DNA from: Myxococcales bacterium
GTDB taxonomy: Bacteria > Myxococcota > UBA727 > VGSZ01
NCBI GenBank assembly: GCA_023248635.1
Contig: JAHFED010000008.1
Location: 1-64,000, forward strand
Reading direction: 5' to 3'
DNA: 64,000 nucleotides
The position numbers and the translations under genes are program-made. Under the pieces are notes generated by a model. It was given only the letters and a program-made list of their open reading frames with translations. It did no database searches and was not told the origin of the DNA. Of the stretch, positions 17,027 to 25,473 are shown one piece after another (the first letter of the stretch is position 1; each line of letters begins with the position of its first letter).

Positions 17027-18622
17027 TCAGGGGGTTGTGGTTGTTTTTGCAGGTGAAGATGCCGGCGCAATCTCGCCGGGTTTCGAGGCCGGGATCTCGG
17101 GCAGCTTCTTGATGAGCTCGAGGGCCGCCCGCATGCGGGTGCGCACCCGCTCCCGGCCGAGCACCGACATCGACTCTGGCAGGCCGGGCGTGGCTTTCTT
17201 TGCGGTCAGCATCAGGCGCAAGGGCATGAAGGCGTCTTTGGGCGAGAGCGCGCTGGCCTCGCACCAAGCCTTCAAGACGACGTCGACGTTGTCGTGGCTG
17301 AAGACGAGGGCGACGTCGATGCGCTCGACCAGGGCCTCCCACAGGGCCAGCGTCTCTTTCTTCGTCTTGCCCCTGATCAGCAGGTCCGCGCCGTCGCCGC
17401 CGCCTTCGACGTAGGGCTGGGCGCTGAAGAACCAGGGAGCGTAGGAGACGAAGTCCTCTGACTTTTCAAAGCGTTCTTTGGCGATCTTCACGATCTGCAA
17501 GAGATAGTCGTCGTTGAAGAGGCGCTCCTTCAGGTACTGCACGATCTGCTGGTCGTTGCGTTTCTCGCGCAAGTACCGGCCGTTGAGCCACAGAAGCTTC
17601 TTCAAGTCAAAGACCGGTCCATTGAGAGAAACCCGGTCGAGCGTGAAGTGGTCGACGAAGTCCTGCAGGGAGAAAATCTCTCGGCCGTCTTCGAAGGTGA
17701 AAGCCATGGTGCCGAGGTAATTCACAAGCGCATCGGGCAGATAGCCGGCTTCCTTGAACCAATTCAGCGAAACCGGGTTCTTGCGCTTGGAGACCTTGGA
17801 CTTGTCGCTGTTGCGGAGCAGAGAAAGATGAGCGAACTCGGGGGGTTCCCAACCAAAAGCTCGATAGAGCAACACATGTTTCGGCGTCGACGAAATCCAC
17901 TCTTCGCCGCGAAACACGTGGGTGACGCCCATCAGGTGGTCGTCGACGACGTTGGCCAGGTGGTAGGTGGGGAAGCCGTCGGACTTCTGCAACACCTGGT
18001 CGTCGACCTCTTTGGTGTTGAATTCCAGCTCCTTGCGCAGATGATCGACAAAGGACACCAGCTGCGGCGACGACGACGCGTCTGCTCCCGCTTTGGGATC
18101 GCCTGGGCCGCGGGGAATCTTCAGCCGCACCACGCCGGGGGCGCCGCCCTTGATTTCGGCCTTGACCTCGGTGGGGTCGCGGAATCGGCAACGGCCGTCG
18201 TAGCCCGGGTTCTCTTTGCGCGCCGTCTGCTCCTTGCGCACCGCGTCGAGCCTCTCGGCCGTGCAGCTGCACCAATAGGCTTTGCCCGTCTCGACCAGCT
18301 GGTCGACATGGGTGCGATAGATGTCGAGGCGCTCGCTCTGCCGGTAGGGACCGTTGGGGCCGCCGACGTCGGGGCCCTCATCCCATTGGATTCCGAGCCA
18401 CTTCAGACTGGCGAGAATCATGTCTTCTGATTGGCGGGTAGAGCGTTGGCGATCTGTATCTTCAATGCGCAGCAGAAACTTGCCGCCGCGCTGCTTGGTG
18501 AAGGCGTAGTTGAAGAGCGCGATGTAGGCAGTGCCAACATGGGGATCGCCCGTGGGGGAGGGCGCAATGCGAACCACCGGCGGCTTCGTCGACGCAACTC
18601 CGGGGGCAGGCTGTTCCGGCAT
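17027..18622 (-). CDS. gltX: glutamyl-tRNA synthetase
   Basis: A 531-aa class I aminoacyl-tRNA synthetase: RIAPSPTGDPHVGTAY (HIGH-type motif, about 19-33), LLRIEDTDRQRS, a Cys-containing insert (YWCSC...CRF), HVFRGEEWISSTPKH, and the KMSKS equivalent DKSKVSKRKN (about 274). The C-terminal half is the helical anticodon-binding domain, ending in a Thr/Pro tail. The start context shows no strong ribosome site. It charges tRNA-Glu and heads a gltX-ndk pair. Confidence 0.96.
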   Translation of the reverse strand: MPEQPAPGVASTKPPVVRIAPSPTGDPHVGTAYIALFNYAFTKQRGGKFLLRIEDTDRQRSTRQSEDMILASLKWLGIQWDEGPDVGGPNGPYRQSERLDIYRTHVDQLVETGKAYWCSCTAERLDAVRKEQTARKENPGYDGRCRFRDPTEVKAEIKGGAPGVVRLKIPRGPGDPKAGADASSSPQLVSFVDHLRKELEFNTKEVDDQVLQKSDGFPTYHLANVVDDHLMGVTHVFRGEEWISSTPKHVLLYRAFGWEPPEFAHLSLLRNSDKSKVSKRKNPVSLNWFKEAGYLPDALVNYLGTMAFTFEDGREIFSLQDFVDHFTLDRVSLNGPVFDLKKLLWLNGRYLREKRNDQQIVQYLKERLFNDDYLLQIVKIAKERFEKSEDFVSYAPWFFSAQPYVEGGGDGADLLIRGKTKKETLALWEALVERIDVALVFSHDNVDVVLKAWCEASALSPKDAFMPLRLMLTAKKATPGLPESMSVLGRERVRTRMRAALELIKKLPEIPASKPGEIAPASSPAKTTTTP

Positions 18623-18673
18623 GGGGCGCGGCTATAAGGCGCATCGGCCGACGTCAACGCACCGCGCCTTTGG

Positions 18674-19126
18674 TCAGCGCTGTGGTGCCTTGGCGTGCTC
18701 GGTGACCTTGGCAAAAACCGCTCCGCTCTTGCGTGGGCTCTCGAGGCCCGGCAGGTCGGACAGGCTGATGACACCGCACAAGTAGCCGTCGTCGTCAACG
18801 CACATGATGCGCGACTTCTGCGTTCGCATCATCAAGGCCTCGGCCACCGCGAGGGAGGCGTCGGCGCTGACGCAGACGGCGTCCATGGTCATGACTTCGG
18901 CGACGGCGGTCGAGCTCCCCTTGTCCTCGGCGACGGCCCGGATGGCGATATCGCGATCGGTGACGGCGCCGATGGGGCGGTGGTCGCTGCCGCACACGGG
19001 CAAAAAGCCGATGTCGTGCACGCGCATCTTGGTGGCGGCGTGCTGAATGTCGTCGTCGGGGATGACGAAGACGACGCCCATCTGCATGGCGTCCCGGCAT
19101 TTCGTCTTCTCGAAGGGATTGAGCAT
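18674..19126 (-). CDS. two-CBS-domain protein
   Basis: A 150-aa protein formed almost entirely by a CBS (Bateman) pair: VIPDDDIQHAATKMRVHDIGFLPVC..PIGAVTDRDIAIRAVAE, then DAVCVSADASLAVAEALMM..RIMCVDDDGYLCGVISLSDL. Such stand-alone modules bind adenine nucleotides and sense energy state or redox; the partner is unknown. GAGGT with a 6-nt gap precedes the ATG. Confidence 0.88.
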   Translation of the reverse strand: MLNPFEKTKCRDAMQMGVVFVIPDDDIQHAATKMRVHDIGFLPVCGSDHRPIGAVTDRDIAIRAVAEDKGSSTAVAEVMTMDAVCVSADASLAVAEALMMRTQKSRIMCVDDDGYLCGVISLSDLPGLESPRKSGAVFAKVTEHAKAPQR

Positions 19127-19185
19127 GAGGCACCTCGATGGTGCTCCTGCAGGATGTCGGCCCTACCGGCGATCGCGATCGCGGA

Positions 19186-19743
19186 TCAGGCGGAGCGGGT
19201 TCCCACAAAGGAGCGGCGTTTCATCCGCGTCCAGGCGGCCAGGGCCAGCGAGCTCGCGCCCATGGTGATTTCGGGGGCGCGCTCCTGCTGTCTCACCGCT
19301 CGTTGCTCACCGATGGCGATGCGCTGAACGCGGCCCATGTCGCGCAATTCCGCCGTCTGGGGCGTGAACGTGATGAGACACAAACCCGGCTCGTCGAGCC
19401 CGCGTGGAAACCAGGCTTGGTGGCTCTTGGCGAACAAAGCGCCCATCTGCGAGCGCCTTCGGGTCACCTGATAGTTGCCCGAGAGATTGATCGAGCAGGT
19501 GCGGGCTTGCGCGATCACGTGACCCCGCCCGTTCTGCAGAGCCGCGGCCGAGAAGAATGAGAGGGTGCAGGCTTCATCGACGTCGGCGACGCTCATGAGC
19601 CGGGCGTGCAAATGGGGCGTCTCTCCAGGGCGGTCCACCGTGGCCAGCAAGACCGTCTCAAAGGTCCGCATCAAGGTCTGCAGACCCGCCATCGACGACG
19701 AGGGGGACCGGGCAACGGCGAGGGTGGCGGCGGTGTTCATCAT
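19186..19743 (-). CDS. pyridoxamine-5'-phosphate-oxidase-fold (general stress 26-like) protein
   Basis: A 185-aa protein with the split-barrel flavin-binding pattern: FETVLLATVDRPGETPHLHARLMSV, ACTLSFFSAAALQNGRGHVIA, ARTCSINLSGNYQVTRR and CLITFTPQTAEL. This resembles the general-stress FMN-binding family, which may bind FMN or F420. Activity unknown. Two adjacent ATGs could start it (19743 or 19740). Confidence 0.7.
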   Translation of the reverse strand: MMNTAATLAVARSPSSSMAGLQTLMRTFETVLLATVDRPGETPHLHARLMSVADVDEACTLSFFSAAALQNGRGHVIAQARTCSINLSGNYQVTRRRSQMGALFAKSHQAWFPRGLDEPGLCLITFTPQTAELRDMGRVQRIAIGEQRAVRQQERAPEITMGASSLALAAWTRMKRRSFVGTRSA

Positions 19744-19899
19744 GGAACCGAACGCAACTCACGCCTCGTGCCACCACGACCTCCTCGTCGTTGCCATGAA
19801 AAAACAGGCCTGTGGTCGGACGCACGTTCGGCTCCCTGCCTGCGACCTGCAATTTCGCCCCACCTGATGTGTGACACCAACAATTTTGTCCCAGTCCTT

Positions 19900-19923
19900 C
19901 GGCCGCCCGCGGACGGGCGGCCG
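19900..19923. terminator. GC-rich hairpin downstream of fumC
   Basis: A perfect 10-bp stem, CGGCCGCCCG / CGGGCGGCCG with a 4-nt loop, 65 bp past the fumC stop. No U-tract follows on either strand, so its role as a terminator is uncertain. Confidence 0.35.
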
Positions 19924-19987
19924 ACAAGAGCGTGGCAACGGAGCACGACGCCAGCGACGGATCCGCTCGACGCCGGCAGTTTGTGAC

Positions 19988-21385
<1,398 letters not shown>

Positions 21386-21400
21386 CGGGCGCGATGCCGC

Positions 21401-21505
21401 TCAGGCGTCCTCCGCGAAGCGCGACCACACCCCGAGGGTGACGCCCACCGTGGCCACGCAAGCGGCGAAGAAGGCTACGGTGAAAATTGGGACAATGAAA
21501 CGCAT
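21401..21505 (-). CDS. 34-aa membrane peptide upstream of fumC
   Basis: AAGGAG with a 5-nt gap precedes an ATG at 21505 encoding a 34-aa peptide that is one membrane helix (VPIFTVAFFAACVATVGVTL) with a short acidic tail. Its stop is 15 bp before the fumC ATG on the same strand. The excellent ribosome site makes it likely real. No family recognised. Confidence 0.6.
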   Translation of the reverse strand: MRFIVPIFTVAFFAACVATVGVTLGVWSRFAEDA

Positions 21506-21683
21506 GATTACTCCTTCACAAAGGTTTTTTATGGATGACCGGAGGATAGATATTTCATCAAAGAGCCGGCGGGGACCGGGGGAAGCAGGAGACAGGCGCA
21601 ACTGCAGCGGTCGTGCCCAAGGTGCCGGTGGTTGCGACGCCGGCACCGCCCGCAGGTTGTGGCGCTGCGCCCCAGGTGGGGCC

Positions 21684-21781
21684 AATTTGTCTGCAGCTTC
21701 GTCGCCTGCCGGTGAATTCACCGACAGCGCTTCGCGTGTCGGTGAATTGTCTACAGGTTGATCGCCTAGCGGCGATGAATT
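21684..21781 (-). repeat. degenerate array of palindromic ~31-33-bp units
   Basis: Three units each start AATT: 21684 (AATTTGTCTGCAG..), 21715 (AATTCACCGACAGCG.., a palindrome with TGTCGGTGAA) and 21745 (AATTGTCTACAGG.. ending GCCTAGCGGCGATG). Reverse-complemented, the third unit (CATCGCCGCTAGGCGATCAA, then CCTGTAGACAATT) matches the unit of the tandem array at 22952-23083, but here it is inverted. Confidence 0.7.
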
Positions 21782-21881
21782 GCACGGACTTTCGACGGCG
21801 GGTGACGTGCCCGCTGCTAAGTCCCTGCCGGCGGCCACATCGGCGGGCGTGTCATGCCGGGAGCCCGAGGTGCCGGCGCGC

Positions 21882-21918
21882 TGAAGTTTGGATGTTCAAG
21901 ACGCTGGCGCGTCTTGAA
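21882..21918 (-). repeat. 33-bp-type palindromic element
   Basis: TGAAGTTTGGATGTTCAAGA through GTCTTGAA is the exact reverse complement of the element inserted at 38885-38922, including the CATCCAAACTTCA spacer. Arms TTCAAGACG / CGTCTTGAA. Confidence 0.85.
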
Positions 21919-22118
21919 GAGGCGATCGTCGCGCCGACCCCGAGCTGGCTGGCGCTGCTGCGTAATGAATCACAGCATGTGAATCGAGTCGAAGTCGTCA
22001 TCATTATTGACATGTAGATTGTCGCGTTGCGACCGTCCTACGCGTGAGCGCGAAGCGATGCGGCGGCACGTGTCGTGAAAGTTGCCGTGAAAGTCGCGAT
22101 GACGACCGGAGCGTGTGC

Positions 22119-22337
22119 ATGAACCCAACGTCGGGACCGAGGCTCGAAGCCCGTCGTCGTCTGGAACATCACCGCGATGAGACGCAGCGCCGCCTGGCCC
22201 TGCTCACGGCGAAAACGCGGCGGGGGCTGGAAGATCGCTTGGCAGAGAGGCCCGCAGTCTTGGCGGCGCGCCGCTTCGCCTTGTGGCTGTTGGGGGGCGT
22301 GAAGGTCTTCCTTGCCCTGTCCTGCTGCTACGGCTGA
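22119..22337 (+). CDS. possible small Arg-rich protein with C-terminal hydrophobic segment
   Basis: A 72-aa frame with GGAG 7 nt before the ATG. The N-terminal part is a charged helix (ARRRLEHHRDETQRRLALL) and the end is hydrophobic (FALWLLGGVKVFLALSCCYG). It is convergent with the universal stress gene, whose stop lies 6 bp beyond. No family recognised; it may be chance. Confidence 0.4.
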   Translation: MNPTSGPRLEARRRLEHHRDETQRRLALLTAKTRRGLEDRLAERPAVLAARRFALWLLGGVKVFLALSCCYG

Positions 22338-22342
22338 CGACG

Positions 22343-22801
22343 TTAGCGCTTCACCACCAACACGCTCTTGTGGGATTGGTGCACCGCGCGCTCGGCGGTG
22401 CTGCCCAACAACGCGTGGGCGAGCCCGTGTCTGCCTGTGGACCCAACGGCGATGCCGTCGACGTGCTGGCGGTCGGCCTCCTCGAGCACAGCCCGCACGG
22501 TCGGGCCGAGGGGGAGACAGGTCTCGACCTTGAGCGTGGGGAAGGCGGTGTGCAAGGCGCGCGCACGATCCTCCAAGGCCCGCTGTGCAGCTTCGATGGA
22601 GGCCTGAAAGGTCGCGGCGACAGGGGTGCTGGTGACCTCGGGCGACATCACCAGCGGCACGGGTTGCACGACGTGGCAGAGGACGACGCGCGCCTGCTGT
22701 CCGCTGACCAGACTCTGGTTCACCGCGATCTGGGACGCCACGCGCGCAGCAGCCTCCGAGCTCGGCCCGAGATCATCTGCAACCAACCATTCGTGGAACA
22801 T
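22343..22801 (-). CDS. universal stress protein (UspA family)
   Basis: A 152-aa UspA-fold protein: MFHEWLVADDLGPSSEAAARVA, ARVVLCHVVQPV, GPTVRAVLEEADRQHVDGIAVGSTGRHGLAHALLGSTAERAVHQSHKSVLVVKR. The last segment includes the G-2x-G-9x-G(S/T) nucleotide-binding signature, so it is probably an ATP-binding type. GGAGG with a 4-nt gap precedes the ATG at 22801. It is flanked by related inverted palindromic arrays on both sides. Confidence 0.93.
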   Translation of the reverse strand: MFHEWLVADDLGPSSEAAARVASQIAVNQSLVSGQQARVVLCHVVQPVPLVMSPEVTSTPVAATFQASIEAAQRALEDRARALHTAFPTLKVETCLPLGPTVRAVLEEADRQHVDGIAVGSTGRHGLAHALLGSTAERAVHQSHKSVLVVKR

Positions 22802-23278
22802 GCGGCCTCCACGACGACGAAGCGTGCAGCGCTTGTGCCCGACATCGCCCCAACACGCGTTGCGATCGTTCGACTCACTGCCGGGGCCCGCGCACGTCGA
22901 CGTCGCCGCCTTCGCCGTGCGCCGGGGCCTCACGACCCGTCGGCGTACAGTTCATCGCCGCCAGGCGATGAACCTGCGGAGAACTCATCGCCGCCAGGCG
23001 ATGAACCTGCGGAGAACTCATCGCCGCCAGGCGATGAACCTGCGGAGAACTCATCGCCGCCAGGCGACGAACCTGCAGACAATTCGCCGCCTGTGGCGCG
23101 GGTGCCGGGGCGCGGTCGCGTCCTCGGCACCCAAGCCACGGGTGCGCAGCCCGGTAAACAGATCGGCTGCGTCGGCGACGACGACGACCTGCGGGGCCTG
23201 CGGGCTGTGTGCTGGGGCACGGCTGCTGCACAGCCCTCGCTCCACATCGTCAGGGCCGTTTCAACGCGAGGAGTTCGT
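22802..23278. other. long leader before the ACP operon, with tandem repeats
   Basis: A 477-bp stretch between the divergent universal stress gene and the ACP gene. It holds the 4 x 33-bp array (22952-23083). A frame open through the array would add an 11-residue repeat (SSPPGDEPAEN) to the ACP, but the strong ribosome site at 23266-23273 argues that translation starts after it. The promoter of the operon should lie here; I cannot place -35/-10 boxes. Confidence 0.6.
22952..23083 (+). repeat. tandem array, 4 x 33 bp, palindromic unit
   Basis: The unit starts TCATCGCCGCCAGGCGATGA and continues ACCTGCGGAGAAC; copies begin at 22952, 22985, 23018 and 23051. The first three are identical and the last diverges (GACGA, CAGACAAT). 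Each unit contains a 9-bp-arm palindrome TTCATCGCC/GGCGATGAA. No spacers separate units, so it is not a CRISPR array. Confidence 0.95.
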
Positions 23279-23512
23279 GTGCACGAGCGCATCCATCGCT
23301 TTTTGCAAAGCGCGTTCTTCGTCGACAGCATCGCCGCCGACACATCCTTTCTGGATGCCGGCATCATCGATTCCGTCGGCGTGCTCGAGCTGCTGCAGTT
23401 CCTCGAGGACGAATTCAAGGTTCGCGTCGCCGACGACGAGCTGATCCCCGCCAACCTCGACTCGATCAACTCCGTCGTTGGATTCCTGATCCGCAAGGGC
23501 GCGGTTTCTTGA
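23279..23512 (+). CDS. acyl carrier protein (standalone carrier domain)
   Basis: A 77-aa carrier domain: the phosphopantetheine-accepting Ser32 lies in GIIDSVGVLELLQFLEDEF, followed by DELIPANLDSINSVVGFLIR. It lacks flanking fatty-acid-synthesis genes, so it is a dedicated carrier for the operon rather than housekeeping AcpP. GAGGAG with a 5-nt gap precedes the GTG at 23279. Its TGA shares one base with the ATG of the amidotransferase gene. First gene of a five-gene overlapping operon; it presumably holds the acyl or aminoacyl intermediate. Confidence 0.92.
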   Translation: MHERIHRFLQSAFFVDSIAADTSFLDAGIIDSVGVLELLQFLEDEFKVRVADDELIPANLDSINSVVGFLIRKGAVS

Positions 23513-25473
23513 TGTGTGGCATCGCCGGCTTCTTGCGGATCGCTGGCGGCGGCAGCGTCGTCGATGGCCAACGTCTTCGGCGCATGGTCGCGGCCCTCGA
23601 GCACCGCGGTCCCGATGCCCTGCGCGGCGTCCTCGAAACGGGAGTCGCGCTGGGACACTCCCGTCTCTCCATTGTCGACGTCGCCGGCGGCCAACAACCG
23701 ATGCGCGACCCCCTCAGCGGCGTCGTCGTCGTCTTCAACGGCGAGATCTTCAACCATGTCGAGCTGCGCGCCGACCTCCTCGCGGGCTACGCCTTTCGGA
23801 CTCGCTCAGATACCGAGGTCGTGCTCGCTGCTTTCCTGCGCTGGGGCAGCGCCTGCGTCGAGCACTTCAATGGCCAGTTCGCCTTCGCTGTGTGGGACCC
23901 GCGCACGCGCGAGCTGACCTTGGCGCGCGATCCAATGGGGATCTGTCCGCTCTTTGTGGCGCGTGATGCCCACGGCGGTCTCGCCTTCGCGTCGGAGGGC
24001 AAAGCGCTGATCGCGGGAGGCTTCGTCGACGGCACCCTCGACGAAGACGGCGTCGTCCAGGCCCTGACCTTGTGGGCCCCGCTCGCGCCACGCAGCGCGC
24101 TGCGTGGGGTCGAAGCTCTGTGGCCGGGTTCCGTCGTGCGCGTGCGCGATGGTCGTTGCACCATGACGACGACCTTCGAGCCCCTGCCCGTGGTGCGCGA
24201 CGAACGTCGCTCCCGAGCGTCCTGGGCCGAGGAGCTGCTAGCCACCCTCGACGACGCCGTCGCCCTGCGCTTGAGGGCCGATGTGCCGGTCGCTGCCTAC
24301 CTGTCGGGCGGCCTCGATTCCTCGCTGGTGTGCGCCTTGGCCCAGCGTCGCCTCGGGGGGAGCTTGCGCACCTTCTCGGTCGCTTTTGCCGAGGCCGCGT
24401 TCGATGAGCGCGCGCACCAGAGCACGGTCGTTTCTGCCCTGCACACCCGGCACAAGGGCGTGGAGATCCGCGGCGCCGACATCGGCGCCCTGCTTCCCCT
24501 CGTCGTGCGCCATGCCGAGCAACCCCTGGTGCGCAGCGCACCTGCGCCCTTCTTCCGCTTGTCACGCATGGTGTCCGACGACGGCATTCGTGTGGTGCTC
24601 ACCGGCGAAGGCGCCGACGAATTCCTGCTCGGCTACGACCTGTACCGCGAGGCCAAGGTGCGCGCATTTTGGGCGAAGCAGCCGTCGTCGTCGCTGCGGC
24701 CGCTCCTGCTGCGCAAGCTGTATCCCTATCTGCGCCTGGCCACCCAGGGCGATGCCGTGCTGCGCCAGTTCTTTCGCTCCGGTCTCGACGACGTCGACGC
24801 GCCTTCGTTCTCCCACCGCGCGCGCTTCGGCATCGGCGCCCGCATCGGCCGCTTTCTCTCGGGCTCCTTTCAAGAGCGCCTGCACCGCGATCCCATCGCC
24901 GACGTCGAAGCGGCCATGCCCCCGGCTGTGAGACGCGGAACGGTGCTCGAGCGCGCCTTGTGGCTGGAGGTGCGCGTGCTGCTCAGCGGCTATCTGCTGT
25001 CGGCGCAAGGGGACCGCATGCTGCTCGGCAACGGCGTCGAGGGGCGCTTTCCCTTCCTCGATCCGCGGGTCGTGAAGCTGGCCCTCTCGATGCCCGAGCG
25101 CGTGCGCCTCTCGGCCTTGAACGAGAAGCGCGTGCTCAAGGAAGCCGCCGCTGGCCTTGTCCCCCCCGTCGTCTTGCGGCGGAAGAAATTCCCCAACCGT
25201 GCCCCCATCGCGTCGGCCATCGTGGGCCGCTGCGCCCAAGGCAACGACGCCGTCAGCGAAGCGCTCTCGCCCCGAGCCTTGGTGGAGGCCGACGTCTTCG
25301 ATGCCGGCAAGACCGCGCGCCTCCTGGAGAAGGTGGCGTCGTCGACGATGCCGAGCGAGGCCGACACCATGACCCTGATCGGCATCGTCACCACCCAGCT
25401 GCTGAGCCGCGAAATGAAGAGCTGCGCCCTCGCCCGACCCGATGCGGAAGCCCGCGTGGAGCTGCTGTCATGA
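23512..25473 (+). CDS. AsnB-type glutamine amidotransferase
   Basis: A 653-aa two-domain enzyme. The class II glutaminase domain begins MCGIAGF with the nucleophilic Cys2, then LEHRGPDA, GHSRLSIVD, QPM and FNGEIFNH. The synthetase domain has the PP-loop LSGGLDSSLV (Ser265-Ser271) and VLTGEGADEFLLGYD. It would form an amide using glutamine-derived ammonia. In exosortase-A-type polysaccharide clusters a similar enzyme accompanies an ACP and an acyl ligase; here no glycosyltransferases are nearby, so the acceptor is more likely carrier-bound. It overlaps the next gene by ATGA. Confidence 0.93.
   Translation: MCGIAGFLRIAGGGSVVDGQRLRRMVAALEHRGPDALRGVLETGVALGHSRLSIVDVAGGQQPMRDPLSGVVVVFNGEIFNHVELRADLLAGYAFRTRSDTEVVLAAFLRWGSACVEHFNGQFAFAVWDPRTRELTLARDPMGICPLFVARDAHGGLAFASEGKALIAGGFVDGTLDEDGVVQALTLWAPLAPRSALRGVEALWPGSVVRVRDGRCTMTTTFEPLPVVRDERRSRASWAEELLATLDDAVALRLRADVPVAAYLSGGLDSSLVCALAQRRLGGSLRTFSVAFAEAAFDERAHQSTVVSALHTRHKGVEIRGADIGALLPLVVRHAEQPLVRSAPAPFFRLSRMVSDDGIRVVLTGEGADEFLLGYDLYREAKVRAFWAKQPSSSLRPLLLRKLYPYLRLATQGDAVLRQFFRSGLDDVDAPSFSHRARFGIGARIGRFLSGSFQERLHRDPIADVEAAMPPAVRRGTVLERALWLEVRVLLSGYLLSAQGDRMLLGNGVEGRFPFLDPRVVKLALSMPERVRLSALNEKRVLKEAAAGLVPPVVLRRKKFPNRAPIASAIVGRCAQGNDAVSEALSPRALVEADVFDAGKTARLLEKVASSTMPSEADTMTLIGIVTTQLLSREMKSCALARPDAEARVELLS

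Larger units (their letters stand above)
21506..22118. other. gene-poor, repeat-containing stretch
   Basis: I see no convincing gene in this 613-bp segment. It holds a degenerate palindromic array (21684-21781), one 33-bp-type palindrome (21882-21918) and short duplicated words (GTGAAAGTTGCC / GTGAAAGTCGC near 22075-22098). Confidence 0.6.

Noticed and set aside
22952-23083. Possible CRISPR array
   Set aside because: The 33-bp units are contiguous with no spacers, palindromic, and no cas gene is present.
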